From Clostridiales bacterium (lineage in GTDB: Bacteria > Bacillota > Clostridia > Christensenellales > Aristaeellaceae): a stretch of 64,000 nucleotides of DNA. Shown piece by piece: positions 42,798 through 50,945 of this stretch (position 1 is its first letter; each line of letters opens with the position of its first letter). The notes below the pieces were generated by a model. It worked only from the letters and a program-made list of their open reading frames with translations, was not told the origin of the DNA and searched no databases. Location of the stretch: assembly GCA_012837525.1 (NCBI GenBank), contig DUQZ01000024.1, positions 1-64,000 of the forward strand. The letters run 5' to 3'. A program made the position numbers and the translations under genes.

Positions 42798-43348
42798 GAT
42801 GTGATTCCTCCCAACGTATTTTCAGTCATGTCTCTTAGGCAGGCTGTCAGCCATAAGGCGACATCAGGGGTGGTGATGGGCACTGTGCCCAGGGTCTGCT
42901 TGATTTGCCGGGTATCAAGCACCTCGTTCGCGTCTTTTGATGACAGGCTGATCTCAAACTCGGGCTGGTCCGGATTGGCCAGGATGAGTGAAACCAGCGT
43001 GTCCTCCAGTTTGCCAAGGGGCGGGCAGTCGATATGCCGGGTGTCAAAGCTGGCGGTGACTGTGGTGCCAATTCCCGGTTCACTGGTTAAGCTGAAGCTG
43101 CCGCCGGTTGCCAGCGCGCTCTCCCTGGTCAGCGGGATGCCCAGGCCCACCTTGCGGGTGGTGCGGCTGGTGCCAAAGGGGCTATGCGCCAGCGCAGCCA
43201 TTTCTTCATCCATCCCGCAGCCGTCATCCATCAGGGTAAGGGTGAGCAGCAGCTGCGCGCTGAGGTCGATTACAATCCGCACCGTCTTAGCGCCTGCCCG
43301 GATGCTGTTTTGCACCAGATCCAGCAGGTGCAGCGCGATTTCAGGCAT
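42794..43348 (-). CDS. GHKL-type ATP-binding protein in the hydrogenase operon
   Basis: 184 residues with a histidine-kinase-like ATPase fold but no dimerisation or His phosphoacceptor domain. The N-box is LLDLVQNSIRAGA, the G1 box LMDDGCGMD, and the G2 region GLGIPLTRESALATGG and GIGTTVTASF. The C-terminal 80 residues are unfamiliar. Proteins like this are recurrent inside Clostridia hydABC operons, between the NuoE-like and ferredoxin genes; their partner is not known to me. A regulatory kinase or anti-sigma-like role is inferred. Confidence 0.85.
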   Translation of the reverse strand: MPEIALHLLDLVQNSIRAGAKTVRIVIDLSAQLLLTLTLMDDGCGMDEEMAALAHSPFGTSRTTRKVGLGIPLTRESALATGGSFSLTSEPGIGTTVTASFDTRHIDCPPLGKLEDTLVSLILANPDQPEFEISLSSKDANEVLDTRQIKQTLGTVPITTPDVALWLTACLRDMTENTLGGITS

Positions 43349-43818
43349 CAGTCCTCATACAGGGACAGGATGGCGGGGACCTCGTCCGGCGTTACCCGAC
43401 CGTGCACCGCCTCGCCCACGGTCAACACTGGCGCTAAGCCGCAGGCGCCCAGGCAGCGGGTGGCCAGCAGCGTGAACTTGCCGTCCTTGGTGGTGCCGCC
43501 CGGCTGGATGCCCAGGGAATCGGATAGCTTGTCCAGCACCGCCTGCGCCCCCTTGACATAGCAGGCCGTGCCCATGCACACGCTGATCACGTGCTCGCCC
43601 TTGGGCTCCAGCGAGAAATGCGAATAGAAGGTGGCCACACCGTACACTTCACTCAGCGTGATGTCCAGGCCCTCCGCGATCTCGATCTGAACGTCCTGGG
43701 GCAGGTAGCCGAAGATTTCCTGCGCGGCGTGCATGATGGGCATCAAGGGGCCGGGCTCGTCCTTGTGCTCGGCGATCACCTTGCGCAGCTGCTCCATTTT
43801 CTCCTTCTTGTCAACCAT
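43348..43818 (-). CDS. hydC: HydC/NuoE-like [2Fe-2S] subunit
   Basis: 156 residues of the NuoE family. The cluster ligands are in SVCMGTACYVKGA and TRCLGACGLAP. The N-terminal helical part (PLMPIMHAAQEIFGYLPQDV) and EVYGVATFYSHFSLEPKG are classical. It is the small electron-transfer subunit of the trimeric hydrogenase, working next to HydB. The stop shares a base with the next start (43348). Confidence 0.95.
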   Translation of the reverse strand: MVDKKEKMEQLRKVIAEHKDEPGPLMPIMHAAQEIFGYLPQDVQIEIAEGLDITLSEVYGVATFYSHFSLEPKGEHVISVCMGTACYVKGAQAVLDKLSDSLGIQPGGTTKDGKFTLLATRCLGACGLAPVLTVGEAVHGRVTPDEVPAILSLYED

Positions 43819-43864
43819 GATGTGCTCCCTTCCTTGTTGTTGATGTATGGTCTGCCCTGCCTAT

Positions 43865-44542
43865 TCACTCCTTGCCGAGGATTCTGAGCAAGGCCGTGAT
43901 GTCCCGCGGGACGGGCAGGGCGTGGTCGCGTTCTGAGATCATGCCCAGTTGATGGGCGTCCGAGGAGTAAACCGGCAGGTGGCCTTGGGGGATTTCTTGC
44001 CCCGGGGACACCTCCACCGCGCGGAAACGGGGGCTTGCGGGCATAAAACCCAGCACCTGGATGAGGCCGTAGCCCCTGTGGATGTGCGCCGGAACGGTGA
44101 CGCCGCCAAAGTGATGAACCATCCCAGATAGCTGAGTGATGTCCGCTGCCAGCGCGCCGATAAGCAGGGCGTCCTCCTCCCCCAGCGCCTGGTCCTGGCT
44201 GTCCATGAGCAGCTGGCGGCCAAAGTAGTCGGGGCGGTTCTTTTCTGCCGGGTAAAGGGGTCGGATGGCGGCATCCATCTTCATGGCGCTGCCCACATCC
44301 AGAAAGTAGGCCAGTAAGTGGACTTCCTCGCTGGCGCACAATTCCATGCCGGGGAGGAAGAGCAGGCCTTCGCGCCTGGCGGCTTCTTCGCAGGCGGTCA
44401 GGTTGCCGCCCGTGTTGTGATCCGTCAGCGCGATCACATCCAGGCCCTTGAGCCGCGCCATCGCGCAGATGTTGGCCGGCGTCATGTCCTCCTGCGCGCA
44501 GGGGGACAGGCAGCTGTGAATGTGCAGGTCGTAGTACAGCAA
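43865..44542 (-). CDS. PHP-domain metal-dependent phosphoesterase
   Basis: 225 residues. YYDLHIHSCLSPCAQEDMTP holds the first two metal-binding His residues, ALTDHNTGGN the DHN motif, FLPGMELCASEEVHLLAYF the Glu and His pair, and SSDAHQLGMI the final Asp/His. All PHP ligands are present, so it should be an active phosphoesterase, possibly on nucleotides. This gene type regularly accompanies hydrogenase operons with DRTGG proteins. Its substrate is unknown. Confidence 0.9.
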   Translation of the reverse strand: MLYYDLHIHSCLSPCAQEDMTPANICAMARLKGLDVIALTDHNTGGNLTACEEAARREGLLFLPGMELCASEEVHLLAYFLDVGSAMKMDAAIRPLYPAEKNRPDYFGRQLLMDSQDQALGEEDALLIGALAADITQLSGMVHHFGGVTVPAHIHRGYGLIQVLGFMPASPRFRAVEVSPGQEIPQGHLPVYSSDAHQLGMISERDHALPVPRDITALLRILGKE

Positions 44543-44545
44543 GGG

Positions 44546-44890
44546 TTAATCCGAGGCCGGGACAAGCCCCTTTGCCATCAGCCGCCCGCAGATTTCATAG
44601 GCTGACAGGGGCGAGGTGTAAACCGCGATGCCTTCCTCCAGCGCCTTAGCCAGCACCGCCTCCTCCATCTTTATGTCATCCGGCAGGATGACGCAGGCCA
44701 TCTCGTGCAGGCTGGCCACCGCGATGACATTCAGGTGCGTCTGCACCGTCACCCAGGCCATGCCTGTCTGGCCCCTTGCCATCACCCAGCTGAGCAGGTC
44801 ACACACATAGCCGCAGGTGGCGTCGCGCGGCGCATCCGGCTGCGCAAGCGGCCTGGCCTTGATGAGGGCTGATAGTTCCGTCAGTGTCAT
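44546..44890 (-). CDS. DRTGG-domain protein (short form)
   Basis: 114 residues. The fold pattern (GYVCDLLSWVMARGQTGMAWVTVQTHLNVIAVASLHEMACVIL) with the end ALEEGIAVYTSPLSAYEICGRL is that of stand-alone DRTGG domains, seen also in HPr kinase-like and CBS proteins and thought to bind small ligands. It stands between the sensor hydrogenase and the PHP gene, 3-10 bp from each, so it likely works with them. The name-giving motif itself is not conserved, so the assignment rests on overall pattern and context. Confidence 0.8.
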   Translation of the reverse strand: MTLTELSALIKARPLAQPDAPRDATCGYVCDLLSWVMARGQTGMAWVTVQTHLNVIAVASLHEMACVILPDDIKMEEAVLAKALEEGIAVYTSPLSAYEICGRLMAKGLVPASD

Positions 44891-44899
44891 CCTTCCTCC

Positions 44900-46195
44900 T
44901 TACTCGCGCCGGGTCTTCGCGATGTCGACCATCTTTTGCGCCATGACTTTGAGCGTGTCCTTGAGCACATAGATGCAGTCGGACTCATCAAACAGGCCGC
45001 GCACGATGTCCTCGGCAAAGGACCTGCAGGTGGGCGAGCCGCAGGAGCCGCAGTCATACCCGGGCAGGGTGGCCAGGATGCGGTTCATCTCCTCCATGCG
45101 CTCAATGGCGCCGGCGATGCTCTCGTGCAGCTTCATGCTGTCCACCTCTGGAATGGCCCGGTCAAAATGCAGGTACTGCGGGGGCAGGGGCGCCTCGCGC
45201 CCGGGCTGGTTGAGGCCCTCCTCCATCGCCCTTCTGACATTGTCCAGGGTGTTGCGGGCCAGGTAGTTGTTCTCATAAATCAGCGGGCCGCCGATGCAGC
45301 CGCCCAGGCAGGCCAGGCCTTCCAGGTAGTCCAGGTCGTCGATCATGTGGTTCTCGACCTCTTCCAGCACGCGAATCACATTGTCGATGCCGTCCACCGA
45401 GATGCTGTTGCGCGGCTCCACCGCGGCAATTTCCCCGCCGGCCGCCGCCCAGCACATGCCCTTGGTGGTAAATGGCGCTGCCTCGGGCTTGACCTTGGTG
45501 TGCATCAAAAAGGGCTGCAGGCGGCCGTAGATCTCCATCATGGAGATGGCGCCGTCCACCTGGGAGGTCTCATGCCCGATGGGGCTGTTGATGGCCGTCA
45601 TCTTGGCCGGGCAGGGCGTAACAAAGAAGATCCCCACGTCCGCTGGATTCACACCTTCCTCTTTGACCGCTTCACGGCGCGCCATGGCTGCGGCCACTTC
45701 CATGGGCTGGCGCAGGGAGATGATATTGGGAATCAGCGAGGGAAAGCGCGCCTGAATCAAGCGCGTGACCGCCGGGCAGGCGGAGGAGATGAGCGGGCGG
45801 GGACGGTTTTTATCCTTTAATTTGCGCTGCACCGCGCGCGCGACCACATCCGCGCCGCGGGCCACATCAAACACTTTTTTAAAGCCCAGGGAAATCAGGC
45901 CTTCCCGGATGGCCGCGGTATTGGTGTTGTGGCGGAACTGGCCGTACAAAGAGGGTGCCAGCAGGGCGATGGGATAGGCGAAGCGCTTGATGTCCTCCAG
46001 CGGGTTGGTGTGCGCCACCTTGGCGTGGTATTCACACACGCGGATGCACTCGCCGCAGTCGATGCAGCGCTCGTCAATGATGTGCGCCTTGTTGTCATAA
46101 ACGCGGATGGCTTCCACCGGACAGCGCTTCAAACAGGCCGTGCAGCCGCGGCATTTGTCCTCGTCCAGACGTACTGAGTGAAACAGGGTACTCAT
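44900..46195 (-). CDS. Divergent, sensor-type [FeFe] hydrogenase
   Basis: 431 residues. N-terminal two-[4Fe-4S] ferredoxin: C15, C18, C21, C25 and C44, C47, C50, C54. The H-cluster domain keeps four cysteines, C140 (SSACPAV), C195 (TPCPAKM), C296 and C300 (LACLGGCIGG), but the surrounding motifs differ from the catalytic TSCSPGW, MPCxxKK and CPGGCxxGGGQP. A C-terminal [4Fe-4S] module is CGSCGSPTCRSFAEDIVRG with C382, C385, C390 and C407. This layout matches the putative sensory group of [FeFe] hydrogenases. With DRTGG, RsbW-like and PHP genes in the same operon, it probably reports H2 or redox state rather than turning over H2 rapidly. Confidence 0.9.
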   Translation of the reverse strand: MSTLFHSVRLDEDKCRGCTACLKRCPVEAIRVYDNKAHIIDERCIDCGECIRVCEYHAKVAHTNPLEDIKRFAYPIALLAPSLYGQFRHNTNTAAIREGLISLGFKKVFDVARGADVVARAVQRKLKDKNRPRPLISSACPAVTRLIQARFPSLIPNIISLRQPMEVAAAMARREAVKEEGVNPADVGIFFVTPCPAKMTAINSPIGHETSQVDGAISMMEIYGRLQPFLMHTKVKPEAAPFTTKGMCWAAAGGEIAAVEPRNSISVDGIDNVIRVLEEVENHMIDDLDYLEGLACLGGCIGGPLIYENNYLARNTLDNVRRAMEEGLNQPGREAPLPPQYLHFDRAIPEVDSMKLHESIAGAIERMEEMNRILATLPGYDCGSCGSPTCRSFAEDIVRGLFDESDCIYVLKDTLKVMAQKMVDIAKTRRE

Positions 46196-46203
46196 CGCGC
46201 TCC

Positions 46204-46620
46204 TTACACCAACTTGAATTTCATGATCATCAGGGTGCCCACACCAACCTGGCTTGCGATTAAAAAGTCATCGGTATTGCGCATCATGTTGGGCAAGCCC
46301 ATGCCCGCGCCAAAACCCAGGCTGCGGGCGTCCTCCCCGGCGGTGGAAAAGCCTTCCTTCTTGGCCAGCTCCACATCCGGTATGCCGGGTCCCTTATCGT
46401 GAATTTGCAGGGTGATCCAGCCATCCTCGATGGACAGTTCCATCGCGCCGCCCAGGCTGTGGATGATGAGGTTCATCTCCGCCTCATAGCAGGCGACGGC
46501 GACGCGCCTTATGATTTTGCTGTCTACACCCAGCTGCTTCAGCTGCCGCTTGATGTCCGCGGAGGCCTGGCCGGCGCTGTCATAGCCGGCTTGCGCGATG
46601 GGGTAGACAGAGTGAATCAT
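46204..46620 (-). CDS. RsbW-like anti-sigma factor/serine kinase ATPase
   Basis: 138 residues from the ATG at 46620, which overlaps the upstream stop as ATGA. HATPase features: the N-box CYEAEMNLIIHSLGG, the G1 box IHDKGPGIPD and the G2 loop FGAGMGLPNMMRNTD. This is the short RsbW/SpoIIAB type that binds a sigma factor or phosphorylates an antagonist. No sigma or anti-anti-sigma gene is adjacent. In this operon it may read the state of the sensor hydrogenase. Confidence 0.9.
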   Translation of the reverse strand: MIHSVYPIAQAGYDSAGQASADIKRQLKQLGVDSKIIRRVAVACYEAEMNLIIHSLGGAMELSIEDGWITLQIHDKGPGIPDVELAKKEGFSTAGEDARSLGFGAGMGLPNMMRNTDDFLIASQVGVGTLMIMKFKLV

Positions 46621-47099
46621 TGCGCCTGCCCTGTGCCTTCCCGGGAGGCCCATTTCATGGGCGAGCCGCGCAAGCCCGCCTGGTACAAGAGGCCCGCGCT
46701 GACAAACATGGTCTTGTTGACCGACATCAAGACGACACCCAATTCCCGCGCCAAGTCAATTACGTCCTGCGGCGGCCGTTTCCCGCGCACAAAGACGATG
46801 CACTTTAAATCCAGCATCTCCGCTGTGCGAATGACATGGGCATTGGCCAGGCCCGTTAACACAATGGCTTTTTCGTGCACGAAGGCCAGCACATCGCTCA
46901 TGAGGTCCGAGCAGCAGGCGCTTTGCACGACAATGTCCAGGTGGTCCTCGCCTGTGAGCACCGCTGCGTCCAGCGCCTGGGCCACCTGGCGCAAACGCAG
47001 GCCCTGGGTTTGCTCACCCGTCTGGCTTGGCTGCGCATGCTGGGACGCGCTGGTCATCGGGTCTTCCTGGATGTCGTGGGGATCGGTCTTGACTGTCAT
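46617..47099 (-). CDS. DRTGG-domain protein (long form)
   Basis: 160 residues behind CAGGAGGCAC; the first 35 residues are polar, Gln-rich and probably disordered. The domain (QVAQALDAAVLTGEDHLDIVVQSACC and LTGLANAHVIRTAEMLDLKCIVFVRGKRP, followed by MSVNKTMFVSAGLLY) is the DRTGG fold; only parts are quoted. It is the first gene of the hydrogenase operon, separated from the leader RNA by about 100 bp. A ligand-binding switch role is inferred from the family. Confidence 0.85.
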   Translation of the reverse strand: MTVKTDPHDIQEDPMTSASQHAQPSQTGEQTQGLRLRQVAQALDAAVLTGEDHLDIVVQSACCSDLMSDVLAFVHEKAIVLTGLANAHVIRTAEMLDLKCIVFVRGKRPPQDVIDLARELGVVLMSVNKTMFVSAGLLYQAGLRGSPMKWASREGTGQAQ

Positions 47100-47196
47100 G
47101 TACGGGATGTGCCTCCTGGCTCATTGTAGGATGATTGTTTTGGCTTATGATGGCCGAAACAGGGGGACAGGATGATTATATCAAAGGGATGGCTAT

Positions 47197-47288
47197 AAAA
47201 AAATAAGTCCCACGAAGTTTGTGGGACGTTTCCCGTCCCGCCTGGCGGTGTTTCTGTCCCGTTTATGCGGGCGGACAACACCCCAACT
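47197..47288 (-). ncRNA. Leader RNA with terminator and alternative hairpin, upstream of the hydrogenase operon
   Basis: On the minus strand GTCCCAC (47227-47221) pairs with GTGGGAC (47213-47207), followed by TTATTTTTTT: an intrinsic terminator. The same CGTCCC (47228-47223) can instead pair with GGGACG (47239-47234), which would break the terminator stem. Upstream, GGTGTT pairs with AACACC and encloses CCCG/CGGG, and CCGC/GCGG flank a small loop. This is an attenuator or riboswitch layout, about 100 bp before the first gene. I do not recognise the class. It also explains most of the 311-bp gap 47100-47410. Confidence 0.5.
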
Positions 47289-47294
47289 GCTAAC

Positions 47295-47326
47295 ATTATC
47301 CTACCAAATATTGGTAGTTTTGTCCA
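47295..47326 (-). promoter_or_regulatory. Promoter with a dyad in its spacer
   Basis: On the minus strand GATAAT (47300-47295) lies 20 bases from TGGACA (47326-47321), or 19 from GGACAA. The spacer is filled by the perfect dyad CTACCAA-TAT-TTGGTAG (47317-47301). A long spacer with a central dyad is the design of MerR-type promoters; alternatively it is a plain repressor site shared with the divergent promoter at 47340. Confidence 0.4.
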
Positions 47327-47339
47327 GAGAACAGGCCGC

Positions 47340-47367
47340 TTGTGAAAGCACGCGCATATGCTATAAT
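47340..47367 (+). promoter_or_regulatory. Promoter of the ABC-2 exporter operon
   Basis: TTGTGA (47340-47345), 16 bases, perfect TATAAT (47362-47367), 43 bp before the start codon. Confidence 0.7.
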
Positions 47368-47410
47368 TACCTTTGTATCACACACAAACTGGACGGAAAG
47401 CGAGGCACAT

Positions 47411-48124
47411 ATGCTGCGAATTGAGCACCTGAGCAAATCCTTCGGCAATAAAAAGGCGGTGGATGACCTGTCCCTGCACATCAAACCGGGCGAAATCTAC
47501 GGCTTTATCGGGCATAACGGGGCCGGGAAGACCACCACCATCAAGGCCTGCTGCGGCATCCTGCGCTTTGATGAAGGCCAGATTCAAATTGACGGTCTGG
47601 ATGTACGGCAGCATCCCATTGAAGCCAAGAAGCGCACCGCCTATTTGCCGGACAACCCGGATTTATATGAGTTTTTAAGCGGCATCAAGTACCTCAACTT
47701 CATCGCCGACATCTTTGGCATCCCCAAGGCTGACCGCGAGGCACGCATTCTGTCGCTGTCTGATGAGTTTGAGCTGACCCAGGATTTGGCCTCCCCCATC
47801 TCCACCTACTCCCACGGCATGAAGCAAAAGCTGGCCGTCATCGCGGCCCTGATGCATGAGCCAAAGCTGCTGGTGATGGACGAGCCCTTTACCGGCCTGG
47901 ACCCCAAGGCCACCTTCCTGCTCAAACAAAAGATGCGCGCCATCTGTGACGCGGGCGGCGCGGTCTTCTTCTCCACCCACGTGCTGGATGTGGCAGAGAA
48001 ACTGTGTGACAAGGTGGCCATCATCAGGCACGGCAAACTGGTGGTGGAGGGCACGATGGAGGAAGTCAAAGGCCAGGAATCCCTGGAGGAAGTCTTCCTG
48101 GAGCTGGAGGGGCAGCATGCTTAA
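47411..48124 (+). CDS. ABC transporter ATP-binding protein (ABC-2 exporter)
   Basis: 237 residues from the ATG at 47411, 5 bases after GAGG and past the promoter; the frame to 47342 starts before the -10 box. Walker A is GHNGAGKTTTIK, the signature STYSHGMKQKLAVIAAL, Walker B LLVMDEPFTGLDP and the H-loop FFSTHVLDV. It resembles YtrB/CcmA-type exporters. It overlaps the permease gene by 8 bases. Confidence 0.94.
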   Translation: MLRIEHLSKSFGNKKAVDDLSLHIKPGEIYGFIGHNGAGKTTTIKACCGILRFDEGQIQIDGLDVRQHPIEAKKRTAYLPDNPDLYEFLSGIKYLNFIADIFGIPKADREARILSLSDEFELTQDLASPISTYSHGMKQKLAVIAALMHEPKLLVMDEPFTGLDPKATFLLKQKMRAICDAGGAVFFSTHVLDVAEKLCDKVAIIRHGKLVVEGTMEEVKGQESLEEVFLELEGQHA

Positions 48125-49730
48125 AGCCCTCATCGCGGTGCAGCTGCGCGCATCCTTTTCGATGCTGTTTCAAATCGGCTCGCGCGGCAAGAAATCCACG
48201 CCGGTGAAGAAAATCCTAGTCGGCCTGCTGGTCGTCTACATCGTTGGCGTGCTGGGCATCTCCACCGGGTTTTACTTCAAGATGCTGCTGGATGGCTTGA
48301 AGCCCGCAGGGCTGGACTGGCTGTATTTTGCCATCGCGGGCATCACCGCCTTTGTGCTGGGCTTTATCGGCAGCGTGTACATGGCGCAATCCGCCCTGTT
48401 CGCGGCCAAGGACAACGAGACCTTGCTGTCCATGCCCATTCCATCCCATCTGATCCTCCTCTCCCGCACCTGCACGCTGTATCTGCTCACCTTCCTCTTT
48501 CAAGCCGTCATCCTTGTGCCAGCCCTGGTGGTGTGGCTGATCTATCAGCCCTTTTCCCTCGGGATGCTGGTCATGTTTACCCTGTGCGCCCTGCTGCTGC
48601 CCTTTTTGGTGCTGGTGCTGTCCTTCCTGTTGGGCTGGCTGCTTTCGCAGATCTCCCAGCGCGTCCGCTTTAAGAACCTGCTGATTATCCTCTTCTCCCT
48701 GGCCTTCCTGGCAGCTTACTTCATCCTGTATTCACGGCTGATGAGCGAATTGGCCAATTTGCTTCAGCGCGGGTCGGAAATCGCGGCGGCCGTGCGGCGT
48801 GTCTTTGTCCCCGCCTATCATATGGGCATCGCCATCACCCGGCAAAGCGCCATCAGCCTGCTTGTCTTTGCCGCCTTTTGCCTCATCCCCTTTGGCCTTG
48901 TGATGCTGGTGATTGCCAGCAACTACAACAAGGTCTTAACCACCGTGCGCGGCGGCCCCAAGGTGCTGTACAAGGGCGGCGGCATCAGGCAGGGCAGTTT
49001 GATGGGGGCGCTGACGAAGAAGGAGCTGCGGCGCTTTTTCTCAAGCCCCATCTATATGCTAAACAGTGCCATCACCCTGGTGATGATGCTGGGCGGCGCC
49101 ATTTACCTGCTGTTTAACAGCAAGATCATCACAGATCTCACCACGCAAATGGCGATGCCCAGCCAGCTGATTGGCCTGGTGATTGTGTTGGCCATCGCCC
49201 TGATGTCCGCCTCCGTCACGATGTCCTCCTGCGCCATCTCCCTGGAGGGCAAGCAGTTTTGGATCATCCAGACCCTGCCCGTCAGCGCTTTGCAGTCCTT
49301 GCTTGCCAAGGCGGCCGCCCATGTCATCATCTGCTTCCCGCCCATTGTAATCACCGGTATCATCATGGGGTTTGTGTTTCAATTTAACGCCTTTTACTGT
49401 GTAATGAGCATCCTGCTGCCGCTTTGCACAGCCCTCTTTTTCGCGTTGTTTGGCCTGCTGATCAACCTGCATTTCCCCAAGATGTCCTGGCAGTCCGAAA
49501 CCGAGGTGGTCAAGCAAAGCATGAGCGCATTTTTAGCCATGTTCCTGGGGATGACGCTGATGGCGGGACTGGGCATCCTGTATATCGCAAAACTGGCCGA
49601 ATACATCAAACCGGAAGCCTATTTGATGATGATTACCGGCTTCTTCCTGATCTTGTCTGGCCTGATTTATCTGTACTTCCGCGCCAAGGCGGAGGGCATG
49701 TATTTGCGCCTGAGCGAAGCGAAAAAATAA
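48117..49730 (+). CDS. ABC-2 exporter permease, large form
   Basis: 537 residues starting at the ATG at 48117 inside the end of the ATPase gene, with GGAGGGGC as ribosome site. About 12 hydrophobic segments are seen, and the protein looks like two ABC-2 halves in one chain, as in the putative 'ABC-2 permease' family of about 530 residues in Clostridia. A cytoplasmic KKELRRFFSSPIYMLNS stretch near the middle is typical. The substrate is unknown. Confidence 0.88.
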   Translation: MLKALIAVQLRASFSMLFQIGSRGKKSTPVKKILVGLLVVYIVGVLGISTGFYFKMLLDGLKPAGLDWLYFAIAGITAFVLGFIGSVYMAQSALFAAKDNETLLSMPIPSHLILLSRTCTLYLLTFLFQAVILVPALVVWLIYQPFSLGMLVMFTLCALLLPFLVLVLSFLLGWLLSQISQRVRFKNLLIILFSLAFLAAYFILYSRLMSELANLLQRGSEIAAAVRRVFVPAYHMGIAITRQSAISLLVFAAFCLIPFGLVMLVIASNYNKVLTTVRGGPKVLYKGGGIRQGSLMGALTKKELRRFFSSPIYMLNSAITLVMMLGGAIYLLFNSKIITDLTTQMAMPSQLIGLVIVLAIALMSASVTMSSCAISLEGKQFWIIQTLPVSALQSLLAKAAAHVIICFPPIVITGIIMGFVFQFNAFYCVMSILLPLCTALFFALFGLLINLHFPKMSWQSETEVVKQSMSAFLAMFLGMTLMAGLGILYIAKLAEYIKPEAYLMMITGFFLILSGLIYLYFRAKAEGMYLRLSEAKK

Positions 49731-49747
49731 ACCCAAGTACCTTGAAC

Positions 49748-49782
49748 AAACCGGGGCCATCCAAACGGACAGCCCCGGTTTT
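49748..49782. terminator. Terminator between converging genes
   Basis: CCGGGGC (49751-49757) pairs with GCCCCGG (49772-49778), with AAA before and TTTT after. Confidence 0.75.
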
Positions 49783-49799
49783 GATATACGGATGTGTGA

Positions 49800-50945
49800 T
49801 TACACCTCCGGGATGTAAACCTCCACCTCACGCCCCTTTTCCGCGGAGTCGGCAATGGCGTTGATGATGGCCTGGTTGTACAAAATCTGGGTGGAGGGCA
49901 CGGGCGGGGGCAGTTTGAAGATGATGGCATCCAGGAAGGAGCGGATCTTCTTGTCAAACAGGCCGGATTCGTCCTCCTCCAGAATGGGGATGATGGTCTC
50001 CACCTGCTCGCCGGCCAGGTCGTGGTACAGCTTCATCGGGCCGCCGACGGAGCCGTTCCAGCACTCGGTGGAGGGGATGCGCAATGCGCCCTTGGTACCC
50101 AGGATGACGGTGTCACCGGGGGTGTCCAGGTGCATGGCCCAGGAGATGCGGAAGTCCAGAATCAACTCGCCCTCCAGGCGGATGAAGGCCGCGGCAAAAT
50201 CGTCCACATCAAAGCGGGCGGCGTCCTCGGGCTTTTGATAGTCCGTGGAGGTGCCAAAGAAGTTGGAGGTATAGCCAGAGGCGGTCAGGGGCTTGGGATA
50301 GCCCACCGCGTTTAGCACCATGTCCAGGGAATAGCAGCCGATGTCGCCCAGGGCGCCGATGCCGGCCGTCTTTTTCTCAATAAAGGTGCTGTTGGGGATG
50401 CCGCGCCGGCGGCCGCCGCCGGTTTGGATGTAGTAAATCTTGCCCAGGGCGCCGGAATCCACGATCTTTTTAATCTGCTGCATGTTGGCGTCCATGCGCG
50501 GCTGAAAACCGATGGAGAGCAGCTTGCCGCTCTTTTTCTCGGCCCTCATGATCTCTGCCGCTTCCTCCACCGTCGCGGTCATGGGCTTTTCAAGCAGCAC
50601 GTGCACGCCGCGGTTTAAGGCCTCAATGGTGCAGGAAGCATGCTCGGTGTTGTAGGTGCAGACGCTGACGGCATCCAGCTTCTCGCGCTCCAGCATGCTT
50701 TTGTGGTCCGGATAGAAATTGACGCCGGTGATGCCGTAGTATTCGGCAAACTTCTCGGCCTTGCCGGGGATGAGATCGGCCATGGCGACGATCTCCACAT
50801 CCGGCTGCTTGAGGTAGCTTTCTACATGCGCCTCGGCAATCCAGCCGGTGCCGATGATGCCGATACGCAGTTTTTCCTTGGCGTATTCGCGGTCCTCGCG
50901 CACGGTTTGGGTGAAATTGGACAATACGCGATCTGTATCAGTCAT
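49800..50945 (-). CDS. Gfo/Idh/MocA family oxidoreductase
   Basis: 381 residues from the ATG at 50945, behind GAAAGGAGACACC. The Rossmann motif is RIGIIGTGWIAEAHV, followed by the EKP motif (HVLLEKPMTATVEEAAEIM) with the catalytic Lys and the GALGDIGCYSLDMVL block with the usual Asp/His position. These enzymes oxidise or reduce sugars, inositols and related compounds with NAD(P). It is a single-gene unit, so no substrate can be inferred. Confidence 0.93.
   Translation of the reverse strand: MTDTDRVLSNFTQTVREDREYAKEKLRIGIIGTGWIAEAHVESYLKQPDVEIVAMADLIPGKAEKFAEYYGITGVNFYPDHKSMLEREKLDAVSVCTYNTEHASCTIEALNRGVHVLLEKPMTATVEEAAEIMRAEKKSGKLLSIGFQPRMDANMQQIKKIVDSGALGKIYYIQTGGGRRRGIPNSTFIEKKTAGIGALGDIGCYSLDMVLNAVGYPKPLTASGYTSNFFGTSTDYQKPEDAARFDVDDFAAAFIRLEGELILDFRISWAMHLDTPGDTVILGTKGALRIPSTECWNGSVGGPMKLYHDLAGEQVETIIPILEEDESGLFDKKIRSFLDAIIFKLPPPVPSTQILYNQAIINAIADSAEKGREVEVYIPEV

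Noticed and set aside
47197-47290. NiCo (czcD), c-di-GMP or signal recognition particle RNA in the hydrogenase leader
   Set aside because: A GGGACAG string drew attention to NiCo, but the repeated junction elements are missing; the c-di-GMP core and the SRP GGAA loop are also absent.
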